This document shows, one piece after another, positions 35,401 through 44,534 of a DNA stretch of 64,000 bases. A program made the position numbers and the translations under genes. Under the pieces are notes generated by a model. That model saw nothing but the letters and a program-made list of their open reading frames with translations, did not search any database and was not told the origin of the DNA. This DNA comes from Tanytarsus gracilentus (taxonomy: Eukaryota > Arthropoda > Insecta > Diptera > Chironomidae), in NCBI GenBank assembly GCA_038502055.1, contig JAXRKN010000019.1, positions 62,001-126,000 on the forward strand. The letters run 5' to 3'. The stretch's first letter is position 1. The number at the start of each line of letters is the position of its first letter.

Positions 35401-38400
35401 CAACAACATCAACATTCGCCTGCAAAGCTATCAAAAGATTATTTAAAGTTGAATAAGTTGCATTTTTTGATGGAGTCAAAATTGAAGCGCTCAACGTCTT
35501 CGTCTGATTCAGAAGTAAATTAATATTACTCAAAATATTTTCAAGACACGTTGGATCAATTGTTGGATTATTCGTTTGATTTTGAAGTGAATTAAGTTGA
35601 TTTATGATGTTTGTAATGTTCGGAATTAATGTTGGCGTTAAATCAGTTTCATTATAGCAAGGTTGCGATTTCACACAGCTCTCATAAAGTGTCGTCAAAT
35701 TTTGAATTTGACTATCAAACTTTGTCTTAACAGCAGCTGAACATGTTATATAGTTGTTAGCATTTGACGATGATTGAATGACACTCAAAATGAATTTATG
35801 GTAGATATCAGCGATTCCAATCCAGGGATAAAATTCATAGTAAGTCTTATTACCGCAGCTTGTAAATGGTGCAGCATAAGTCGAATAAGCCAATCGAGTG
35901 TTTAAGCAATCAAAGTTGAAACAGAATGCAGTAACGCATCGATCAAATTGATTTTGATAAATGTTAAAAGCTCGAACAAAATCTATGTGAGCTCGTGTGA
36001 AATTAAAAGCAATATCGTCAGTTTCGGATGTGAGTACATCGCCGCAAAAAGCCAACTCATCGCCAGCAGTGTGAAGAACATTCATTGCAAGATCAGCATA
36101 GGTTGCACAACATGGATACAACTCAGAACTTGTAATTGCTTTCAAAGCTAAACTTGACGCAGCTGAAGTCATCTGAGATGAATAATTTTGAATTGTGTTG
36201 TAGACCATCAAAGCGTTGTTGGTGTTTGCAGCGACAAAAGCTTTATTAACATTGATGAGGTAACTCTGAAGATTAAATTGGTAAGTGTCGATTGACTTAA
36301 GATGAGCTCTTGCGATTGTTTTAAAGTTACTCGATCTTATGTTTGTGATGTTAGTAGCAAAATTATTTGCTCCTCTTAAAATTAACGAATAACTTCTCGA
36401 AACTTGAATATTAACTCGACCTTCAACGCCTTTCTTAGCTCTTTCGTTTCTTTTTTGCCTCAAAATCATTTCACTCTTGAAAATATTTCCAATTCTTTTA
36501 ATTGCACGAGTTCCATGTCCAACGCATGTTGTGTCACTAACTCCACCACTCTCCGACTCTTGATTGATGCCTTTACAGAAATTCTTGAAATTTCTCGCAT
36601 TTCCATTTTGAATGTTGGTTAAAAGACAATTTTTGCACGATGTAATTTTGTCTGAAAGACTTTTAACGAATGTATACACATTTATTGTTTGCGTGATTCC
36701 GGCTGAGTTTAAATATCCAATGAGTGAATAAGCTGTTGAGTTGACATTGTAGTAGAGTGCCATTGTTTTATTGAAGTCCGCAAACAAGTTTGATAATGCA
36801 GTGAAGTCATCGGCAGATGGACAAACGCAACCACCTCGAATTTGCTTTCGAATTTCCTCCCAATACTTTCCAAAATCATCATTGTCATATTTCATGAATT
36901 TGATATAATTTGACGTTGCTTGAGCTGCAACACCGACGGTAGCACGAGTTGATGAATTTTCATCTGGCATTGAGGTTGGTGGTGATGGATAACTTTGGTC
37001 AAAATTTGATATATTAAAAGGTTTCGGTGATGGTCTTCGAGCTCCAGTAATTGTCGCAATTGAGAGCGTTGTGTAACTCATTCTACGAACTGTGTCCTCA
37101 TACAGATTAATGACATAACTTGTATAGTCGCGAGCTGCTGGAGCTAACGTGGATTTTATGTAGGTATTTTGAGCAACTGTTGTCTCATTTGAAATTCCCA
37201 ATGCAATTGAATTAATTGATGACACAATTGAAAAAAGTGTCGCATTTCGAGTTTTTATGATCTTTAATAAAAATGAATTAAAATCTTAAATATATATTAA
37301 TATAATTAAAAATCTTACATTTCCAGCTCTTGGTGAGAGAAAAGTGACATCAGGTGGTGGAAATAGAGAGACAAGGTCCAAAGTCGAGTGAGGATAGCTG
37401 ATTACAAATCCAGTAAATGAAAATCCTCGGTAAGGATTCGCAATCGAAAAGGGACTCGTTAAAATGTCCCATCCGATTGAAACAGTAGTTCCAAAGATTG
37501 AGAAGATGAGGGATTGAGGCTGGGTGCTCTGGAAGAAGTAATATAAATGTCATAATAATTGAAATATCTCATTAACTAATTGCTTCTAGTTGTTTCTTTT
37601 AAAACACACTTTTTCATGCTACAAACAGATGTTTAAACACTTGGTTGTTTACTTAAATTTGAAACGTTAATCATCCGGTGATGATGAGGATGATCTTAAT
37701 TAGCTGATGAGAAAAATATTTGATCTTGAATTTTTTTCTCTCAAACTTTTTTCAATTTTATTTTAGGTGAAGCTCGAATTGAAATTTTTATTAGATTGAT
37801 CAAAAAAATTAAAATCTATGATAAAGTTTAATGTTAAAATATTTTATGATTTTTAATAATTGAAATTGTTTCAATTTTTTCTCTCTGGCATGGAATTTTT
37901 AAGATTTTAATGGTTATGGGTATTATAGCTCCGCTATATATTAATTTTGGATTTTTCCAAAACCTGTTTTCGACCCCTAGTGCCAAAATTCGTTGTGCAT
38001 CAAACTTATACTTAAATGATAGGCCTAGCCAAACCCTACAAACTGGCGAAAACAGATTTGAAATCGGTTGCTCCTACGAGGAGTTAGAGCCATTTAAGTC
38101 ATCTTACTTTCTCACTTTCTCACTTTCTTACGATCTTAGTGAACGCCGTATCTCAAGAACGGCTGGTCGGATTTGATTCGGGTTTGTGGCTAAAGATCGG
38201 GTTTTGGTTCTAGTTGTGCAAGAAGTATTTAGTTTTGAGGTACGACCCTCCAAGGACCGTCCCTGGGTGCAAAAATGTCCTTTTTCATACAAATTTTCTC
38301 TTATATGGCTTCATGGGTATCGTTGAACTCGTAATTTGACCAGGAATCGAATGGAACTGACGATTTTTGAAGAATGTCCATCATGGCCGGCCAGGAGTGC

Positions 38401-39019
38401 CACTAATGTCCATTTTTTCAGAACTATGGCTCCATGTATGTCGTTGAACTCGTCATTGCATCAGGAATCGATTGACACTGACGATTTTTGAGGAATGTCC
38501 ATCATGATTAACCAAGAGTGCCACTAATTCCCATTGCAACGGAGTAGGGTACTAATCTATGCGGAGCTATTGGAAATGGCAACGCCGTTTGCAGACCCAT
38601 CTTGTTTAATTCAAAAAAGATGTACGATGGTTAATTTAATCGGTCGTTAAATATTTTTCAAGGTCAAAAATTTTTAGTTTATGCTAAGAAGGGATCTCAA
38701 AGTCTTTAATTTAATACTTTTAATTTTTTAAATGACAAAATAAGATTTTTAATATATTTTATTATTAATTGAAATTTTAAATCTGTTTTTTAATTTTGAA
38801 TTTTAACTATTTTTTTAACTGTTTAAAAATTTTCAAAAAAAAAGATTATTTGACATGTTAAAAAAATAAATTGTTAAAATAATTTAAACCACTCAAATCT
38901 GTTTAACTTCATTTTAAAAGCCATTCACACTTTCAACAACATGTTTCTCACCACGTCACCCAAACTCTTACCTGCAGAGCCAGCAAAACCAAAAACGAAC
39001 TTATTAAAAATTTATTCAT
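19547..39019 (-). CDS. Gene A: giant secreted mucin-like glycoprotein (about 4,625 aa) with a 39-member micro-exon array
   Basis: 52 exons join with consistent phase: 39019-38972, 37528-37319, 37261-35314, then 39 micro-exons of 27 nt (35261 to 32201), 31945-24860, 24803-24525, 24469-24206, 23296-22997, 22935-21143, 20855-20309, 20144-20073, 19937-19845, 19791-19755, 19694-19547. Total 13,878 nt, an exact multiple of three. Signal peptide MNKFLISSFLVLLALQ; an N-terminal Cys/N-glycosylation-rich region of about 720 residues with a basic patch (KRNERAKKG); 351 Thr-rich residues from micro-exons; a 2,362-residue exon alternating (TTTSTTTLEP)n linkers with about 110-residue Cys-containing modules; further modules with NGN(L/I)T motifs; a Cys tail (QCPYC, CPPEY, CCC). 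Genes B and C share both ends. Enzymatic function is not suggested. Architecture recalls N-glycosylated chironomid salivary silk proteins such as ssp160, but that link is from memory and tentative. Confidence 0.82.
20145..20308. other. Gene A intron with small hairpin
   Basis: Between two gene A exons. An interrupted inverted repeat (gggtagagact ... agtctccaccc, about 20228-20275) is the only GC-richer structure; it may be a degenerate element end. Confidence 0.35.
23340..23665. repeat. (TAA)n microsatellite and long palindrome in a gene A intron
   Basis: Long (TAA/ATA)n runs occupy about 23355-23495 and resume, complementary, after 23596. Between them are near-perfect arms, about 23504-23543 and 23556-23598 (aacttttaattcattttg against caaaatgaattaaaagtt and onward), around a short loop. 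The whole stretch is therefore one foldback flanked by complementary microsatellites, inside the 909-nt intron 23297-24205. Confidence 0.85.
25745..27250 (-). repeat. Four 384-bp coding repeats in gene A
   Basis: A 128-residue module starting IDPYVILDQTLSDQQ and containing VDCYTESMNLIDGV and KLTECENIASTTES occurs four times at exactly 384-bp pitch (module starts near 27213, 26829, 26445, 26061). Copies differ at only a few positions (for example N-V/I-QANQ and V-M/T-DTQG), so duplication or homogenisation is recent. Each unit has two Cys and ends in a Thr/Ser-rich linker. Confidence 0.92.
28240..31110 (-). repeat. Four 0.65-0.8-kb two-module coding repeats in gene A
   Basis: Each unit holds two related Cys modules, one beginning LDPLIPFIQQLQDLNVQLEV and one beginning EDPYIVLITNLTN, then a Thr-rich linker of varying length. 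Starts of the first module lie near 31106, 30320, 29556 and 28900. Pitch differs because the (TTTSTTTLEP) minisatellite linker has expanded or shrunk between copies. Confidence 0.9.
31104..31320 (-). repeat. (TTTSTTTLEP)n coding minisatellite, 30-bp unit
   Basis: 30-bp units (ggttcaagcgttgttgtact + tgtggttgtcgta on the + strand) encode TTTLEPTTTTS-type repeats. The same minisatellite forms the linkers at about 30319-30450, 29640-29680 and 28005-28235. Antisense open frames rich in Val across these blocks are artefacts of the repeat. Confidence 0.9.
32201..35261 (-). repeat. Array of 39 phase-1 27-nt micro-exons in a ~160-bp tandem repeat (gene A)
   Basis: Low ends of the 39 exons, each 27 nt: 32201, 32281, 32361, 32440, 32520, 32600, 32679, 32758, 32838, 32915, 32995, 33074, 33154, 33235, 33316, 33396, 33476, 33556, 33636, 33716, 33796, 33875, 33955, 34036, 34118, 34198, 34278, 34359, 34444, 34524, 34604, 34684, 34764, 34843, 34923, 35002, 35086, 35166, 35235. 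Odd positions (19 exons) encode TTEDPTTTS, with the exon at 32201 ending TTTT and the one at 35235 excepted. The other 20 encode TTQTTTSTS (13), TTDTTTSTS (5) or TTETTTSTS (2). Every exon is preceded by a TAG acceptor and followed by GTGAGT or GTAAG/GTAAT on the minus strand. Pair spacing is 157-166 bp. Introns run about 42-55 nt. All joins keep phase 1, so any subset could be skipped without breaking the frame. Confidence 0.93.
37529..38971. other. Gene A intron 1
   Basis: 1,443-nt intron between the signal-peptide exon and exon 2. It contains an inverted copy of the dispersed repeat (annotated separately) and, from 38867 upward, the beginning of the 4.6-kb tandem duplication unit. Confidence 0.75.
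37912..38610 (-). mobile_element. Dispersed repeat element, copy 2 (inverted), in gene A intron 1
   Basis: Segments near 38300-38540 are the reverse complement of 7.9-8.2 kb (gttgaactcgtaattt, gtccatcatggccggccagg). The stretch 37925-37985 is the reverse complement of 59820-59895 (tagctccgctatatattaattttgg). Thus this copy links the other two and shows they are one family. An 88-codon open frame at 37910-38176 shows no recognisable domain. Confidence 0.65.
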
Positions 39020-39053
39020 GAAATACTTTAAATTATCTCGAGGGTCTTCGTAA

Positions 39054-39099
39054 GACTGAAAAGTAAAACAGAAGTTTGCGACGATTAAACTTTTTTATC
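39054..39099 (-). promoter_or_regulatory. Gene A core promoter (TATA and initiator)
   Basis: On the minus strand a TATA-like GATAAAAAAG (39099-39090) is followed about 30 nt later by TCAGTC (39059-39054), the arthropod initiator consensus. The start codon at 39019 follows after a 5' UTR of about 38 nt. Spacing suits a strong TATA/Inr promoter, as expected for a highly expressed gland product. The transcription start itself is inferred. Confidence 0.65.
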
Positions 39100-40093
39100 A
39101 TCTCAAAGACTTCGTGAAATTTTTTATTTCATCCAATGAAAAAAAGTTTTATGGGTGGAGTTAACGAAAAGGAGCTTTTAAATACGTGGATTTGTTTTTC
39201 AATTTAAAAGACGTCAATTTTTGGCTTGTGGAGGAAAACAGTTAATTAAATACATGACGATGTCGATTAAATTTGAGTTCAGCACATGGATGTTGGTTAC
39301 GAAGATGTTTTTATCGATCAATCAACAAGCGCATGATCAGTCTAAAGTCTAAAAACTTTTAATCGAGTTTAATTGTGTCGATACTAATTAACAGATGTTT
39401 TTAAATTTGAAATTTTGTTGACTAATTTTTTGAGGACTCGAAAAATCTTAAAAATACATGAAAAAAGGAGCTGCCTGCTATGAGTTTTACAGGATAGTCC
39501 TTGAATTTCAGAAAATGTCCTTAATTTGGAAAAATTTGTCTTGTATTTTTAAGTTTATATAATTAAGTACAAAGAAAATTTTTCTCTCCTTGAATAAAAT
39601 TTAATGTCATGAAATTGTTTGAAAAACGTCTGGCTGCCCTTGCATTACACAAGTTTTTAAGGCAATGAAAACTTTTAGAAAATTTTCAATTTGTTTAATT
39701 AAATTGAATAAAATTTTAATATTTCAAATTTTCCCCTTTCGATTTCTGTAATAAAATTTTAACAAAAAAGTTCAAAAATATTTTTTTGGTTCTCAGTGAG
39801 AATTTTTTTAATTAAATTTTTTAATTTTACAATGACATAAAAAAGTTAATGTAAAATATTCTCCAATTCCAATTTCCAATTTTAATATTTATTTTTATTC
39901 AGTAACTTTTTTAATGACTACAAGGTAAAAAATCCCCTAAGATCCGTTGGATCTGAGGAGACACAAAACATCCTTGATTTTTTCGAATAAATGATTCAAA
40001 AAACAAAAGAAAGGGTAGTAGATTCTCAATATGTGACATGTCTTGAAGACTTTTTATTCCTGATCCTAAGATTCAGTTCACAATTTCATCATT
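39100..40093. other. Intergenic between gene A promoter and gene B 3' end
   Basis: Part of duplication copy 1. It holds gene A's upstream region and gene B's 3' flank. The segment 39858-40021 (164 bp) is absent from copy 2 and is bounded by the hexamer ATTCTC at 39858 and 40022. Confidence 0.75.
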
Positions 40094-42587
40094 CTAAACA
40101 TTACAGCAGTTTATTGAACCAGGTCCTGCCACAGGTGATCCTGTAGCGCAAAAGCATCCGATATAAGAGCATTGTTGAACGCTGCTCATGAAACTTGGCC
40201 CACCAGCAATCATCGCAAACATATTTAAAAACGAGCAGGCAGGACATTGGACTGGAAAAAAAAATTATATTTAAAAAATTATTATTAAAAATTAGAAAGA
40301 GATTATTTTAAGATCTTACTTGGAGCTGGTGTTGTTGGAGTTGTTGAAGTGGTTGAGTCAGTTATTGAAGTTGTTGTGTCCGTTGTTGAAGTTGTTGAGT
40401 CAGTTGTTGAAGTTGTTGAGTCCGTTGTTGAAGTTGTTGTGTCCGTTGTTGAAGTTGTTGAGTCAGTGGTGCTAGTTGTAGAATCTGTTGTGCTTGTACT
40501 TGTCGATGTTGATGTGCTGTCAGTTGTTGTGCTTCCATAAGTCGCAACACAAGTTTGATAATCTTGGTTTAATTGATCCAGTTTCTGACGGTATGCAGCT
40601 AAAGTTGAATCAACGCATTGCTGAACTTGTTGAAGAGCTTGCTCGGTTGTTATTGCACTGCAGTCCATCAAATATTGACCAGTAATTGTGAGATTTGCAG
40701 TTTCAACTTGAAGTTGAGTTGAGCACTAATTTAAATTATTTAAAATGTGTTTAATTAAATTAATCAATTAGTTAGTCAATTATAATCTCACCTCTGAGTT
40801 GCACTGCTGATAATTTCCGATCATCACAGAATTATCATAAAGAATTGGGAAAAGTCTTTTTAAAGTCCAACAAACTCCAACAGCGGTTGTTTGACCTAAA
40901 GTCAAGAATGGACAGTAACGACCGACACAACGATCATGACAATTTGACCAGTAATTAATTCTCTGCACCCAACCCGTGTATGTGTATGAAATATTAACGA
41001 GATTTTGTTGTGTGACATTAGCGAGAATGTCATCGCAACGCATGATCTGAGTTAAAAATTCAAATTGTAAGTCTGTCACATTATCAGCAATGCCTAAACA
41101 TTGTTCAATATTATCAGCATTAATATGAGATGTTAAGTTGTAAACGTCAACACCGAAAGTTTTCGTTGCATTTTTAATCATTTCAGCTGATACGTCTTTA
41201 GCAGCATTTGCAGTGTCAGTTACATTTTGTGAAACTTGTTCAGTGACATTTCCTGAGATGACCGTGTAGTTACCAAAAAAGAAGCCGAAAATCGACATTT
41301 GATTTCTGATTAAAACATTCGGAATTGCGATGCTTGAAGCGTTCGATTGGAAATTAGTCGTCATTTTTCTTGCATTCTGCCAAACGCCTTTCCAATGTCC
41401 TCTATTTTTGCTTCCATTCGCACGCTGGCGCTTGACAGATTTTCTTGCCTTTTCCTTTCTACATCTGCTGATATTTCTGCTTCGTCTTCTTCCATCGGAA
41501 CTATTTTTTTGCTTGCAATAGGCTTTTCTGTCACCACTCGACATGCTTCCATTATTTTTACGTCTATCACATTTCTTTGTAGCGACCGCTTGATTTTTCG
41601 TGCATCCTGTGTTGAGACACTTTGCACATTCTCTCATGCCAGTGATTAAAATGTTTGTTGAGTTAATGGCGTCGATTAAAGTTCCTTGAACAGTGACGTT
41701 GACAAATCTGATGAGGGTTGTGGTCTTCACAGTTGAGTTTGTGAATACATTGATGATGAGTGATGCATTTTGCCATTTTTGAGCGACCTGAGAGAAATAT
41801 TTGGTAAAATTTTTTTTTTTATTTTTTTTTATACTCACAATCGCGCACTGCTCGAGTGTTGGGCAAGATGTGCAGTTAGAGTTGATTGTCTTTGCAAGAT
41901 CTGCATACTGTGAACAGTAATTGATGACCTCCGTTGCTAAGCTAGATGAAAATGCGATCACAGCTTGAGCCTGCATGCCAACATTTGAGTAATTTGTTGG
42001 ATTTGGGTAAACGACGTCATAACCAGGAATCGCTTCAGGAATTCCAACAACAGTTCTGCCAATGCAAGCGGTTTCAAGACGAACAAGCAAGTAAGCTAAA
42101 TTAATTTGACTTGTATAAGCTAAATTAATTGTTGATTCACTCATTAGCGAATTGACAGTGTTCATTTGAGCTGTGCTCGATTGAGTTTGCATTGCTGTGA
42201 TGGTGGAGTTGGTGGAAGTCAGAAGAGCTGATGTAGTGGAACATTGAAGACCAAGTTTGGAGTTGGTTATCACCATTGACTAAATTATTAATTTAATTAT
42301 TATAATTGCTTTAAATTTTAATTAAAAAATTCACCGTAAGTGTAGTAGTTTGGACTTGAATGACGACATTTGAAGAAGACGCGGTTGTCAGTTCTTGAGT
42401 GGTCCATCCCGCGTACAATGTGTAACCGGTGAAAGAGAAAAGTGAGTACACATATTGGATGAGTGAAGTGGTTTGACTGTCGACTGACTGTTAAAAATAA
42501 ATTATTAATTTTAATTTTAACTAAACTTTGTTAACTCACCTGACAAGCTAAAAGAGCTAAAAATGCAGCTAAAATAAATTTATTCAT
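40094..42587 (-). CDS. Gene B: secreted N-glycosylated Cys/Thr-rich protein, paralogue of A
   Basis: Exons in transcript order: 42587-42540, 42487-42335, 42279-41839, 41787-40792, 40725-40320, 40251-40094; 733 residues. Signal peptide MNKFILAAFLALLACQ, close to that of gene A and in the same 48-nt phase-0 exon. The central region has about twenty N-x-S/T sequons, many Cys, and a strongly basic stretch (RRKNNGSMSSGDRKAY ... RRRSRN ... VKRQRANGSKNRG). The penultimate exon carries about ten STTDSTT-type repeats. The tail (IQCPACSFLN ... CSYIGCFC ... INCCNV) matches the tail pattern of gene A. The 51-nt intron 41788-41838 is a multiple of three without stops, so retention would add 17 residues. 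No enzymatic motif. Role probably structural: secreted glycoprotein or silk-like component (inferred). Confidence 0.88.
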
Positions 42588-43569
42588 CACTGGTCGATTA
42601 CAAGCGATAAACTTAAACAGACGACGTTAAATTTTCAGCTTTTATTCTAGAAGTTTCGTTTAAATTCGTTTAAATTACGAAGTTGATATTTTTTAACTTT
42701 AAGGAGGAGCTTAAAAAGCTCTCGAATGATCTCGACTGAAATCATGATGGGTTTACGTGTCTGAAATATTAAAAATTGTGATAAACAAGTGACGACAGAC
42801 ATCTGTTTTAAATTCTCGTGGAAATGTGCGCAGTTTATTATTTCTTAATTGTTTTTTAAGTTTTTATAATTTTAAAAAAATAAAAATTAATATTCAAAGC
42901 TTTTTTAAATTTTATTAAATATTTTTTATTTTTTAATTATTTTTTTTTAAATTTCACTTAATTATACTTTTTCTGTAAAAATTTAAAGTAAATTGGAAAA
43001 AATCAATTAAAAGTAATTAAAACTAAAAATTCATTAAAAAATTATTTTTTTAAATCAGATAAAATATTTTTTTTAAAATATATTTTTGTCATAATTTTAT
43101 CATTTAAATCAATTTTAAGTGTTTATTCATGAACATCTTCATCAAGTTCTATCTTTTAATCACGTAAACAAGAGATAATGAACCTGAATATTATATTGAG
43201 GGAAATAAAATTTCTCAAAAAATTTCCACTTTGCATTCGTTACATTTTTTTTAATTCTCTCCAAATATTTTCTTCATGGTATGGTATGAAGAAATTTTTT
43301 TAACATTTTATTCCAAAAGTATGAAAATAATTTTACCACGACGAAATTTAAGAGTTTAAATTGAAATTTTGAAAGTGAATTTCCAATGCGTTGTCGTCAC
43401 CCTGCTAAAGATATAAAATTTTATTTATTTTTTTAAACCTAATCATAATCATTATTCAAGTGTGTAAATTGTTAAAATAATTTAAACCACTCAAATCTGT
43501 TTAACTTCATTTTAAAAGCCATTCACACTTTCAACAACATGTTTCTCACCACGTCACCCAAACTCTTAC
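42588..43569. other. Gene B upstream region plus duplication junction
   Basis: On the minus strand a TATA-like AATAAAAG lies at 42646-42639, about 30 nt before the probable mRNA start near 42614-42616, giving a 5' UTR of about 27 nt. The head-to-tail duplication junction is at 43464/43465. The final 105 bp before the orphan exon is a leftover of gene A intron 1. Confidence 0.65.
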
Positions 43570-43617
43570 CTGCAGAGCCAGCAAAACCAAAAACGAACTT
43601 ATTAAAAATTTATTCAT
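43570..43617 (-). pseudogene. Orphan copy of gene A signal-peptide exon
   Basis: Identical in sequence to gene A exon 1 (38972-39019), shifted by 4,598 bp, with an intact start codon and GTAAG donor. The rest of gene A is not downstream; gene B is. Because both A's and B's first exons are 48 nt and phase 0, this exon could splice onto B exon 2 (acceptor at 42488) and give B with a different signal peptide. It may equally be a relic. Confidence 0.85.
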
Positions 43618-43651
43618 GAAATACTTTAAATTATCTCGAGGGTCTTCGTAA

Positions 43652-43697
43652 GACTGAAAAGTAAAACAGAAGTTTGCGACGATTAAACTTTTTTATC
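43652..43697 (-). promoter_or_regulatory. Duplicated gene A-type core promoter
   Basis: TATA-like GATAAAAAAG (43697-43688) and initiator TCAGTC (43657-43652) are both preserved exactly as in the gene A promoter, at the same distance from the orphan exon start codon. So the duplication carried a complete promoter to a position upstream of gene B. Confidence 0.7.
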
Positions 43698-44534
43698 ATC
43701 TCAAAGACTTCGTGAAATTTTTTATTTCATCCAATGAAAAAAAGTTTTATGGGTGGAGTTAACGAAAAGGAGCTTTTAAATACGTGGATTTGTTTTTCAA
43801 TTTAAAAGACGTCAATTTTTGGCTTGTGGAGGAAAACAGTTAATTAAATACATGACGATGTCGATTAAATTTGAGTTCAGCACATGGATGTTGGTTACGA
43901 AGATGTTTTTATCGATCAATCAACAAGCGCATGATCAGTCTAAAGTCTAAAAACTTTTAATCGAGTTTAATTGTGTCGATACTAATTAACAGATATTTTT
44001 AAATTTGAAATTTTGTTGACTAATTTTTTGAGGACTCGAAAAATCTTAAAAATACATGAAAAAAGGAGCTGCCTGCTATGAGTTTTACAGGACAGTCCTT
44101 GAATTTCAGAAAATGTCCTTAATTTGGAAAAATTTGTCTTGTATTTTTAAGTTTATATAATTAAGTACAAAGAAAATTTTTCTCTCCTTGAATAAAATTT
44201 AAAGTCAGGAAATTGTTTGAAAAACGTCAGGCTGCCCTTGCATCACACAAGTTTTTAATGCTATGAAAATTTTTAGAAAATTTTCACCTTGTTTAATTAA
44301 ATTGTAAAAAATTTTGATATTGCAAATTTCCCTCTTTCGATTTTATAATTTCTGTAATAAAATTTTAACAAAAAATTTCAAAAATATTTTTTTGGTTCTC
44401 AATGAGAATTTTTTTAATTAAATTTTTTACTTTTACAATGACATAAAAAGTTAATGTAAAATATTCTCAATATGTGACATGTCTTGAAGACTTTTTATTC
44501 CTGATCCTAAGATTCAGTTCACAATTTCATCATT

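Larger units (their letters stand above)
38867..43464. repeat. Tandem duplication, copy 1 (4,598 bp)
   Basis: Begins inside gene A intron 1, includes A's signal exon, A's promoter and all of gene B, and ends at 43464. Copy 2 starts at the next base, in the same orientation: 'taaattgttaaaataattt' at 38867 equals 43465, and the right end (aatcataatcattattcaagtgtg) at 43441-43464 recurs at 47829-47852. Apart from a few indels the copies are nearly identical. Confidence 0.93.

Noticed and set aside
37910..38176. 88-codon frame inside gene A intron 1
   Set aside because: Lies in the dispersed repeat, and the corresponding region of the other copies is not open, so it is unlikely to be a gene.
41330..41650. 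Forward and reverse alternative frames over the basic region of genes B and C (repeated at 45724-46043)
   Set aside because: Shadow frames of the well-supported minus-strand exon; duplicated only because the whole block is duplicated.
43570..43617. Reading the orphan signal exon as the start of a fourth family gene
   Set aside because: No A-type exon 2 or exon 3 follows on the minus strand; only 105 bp of the old intron remain before the duplication junction.
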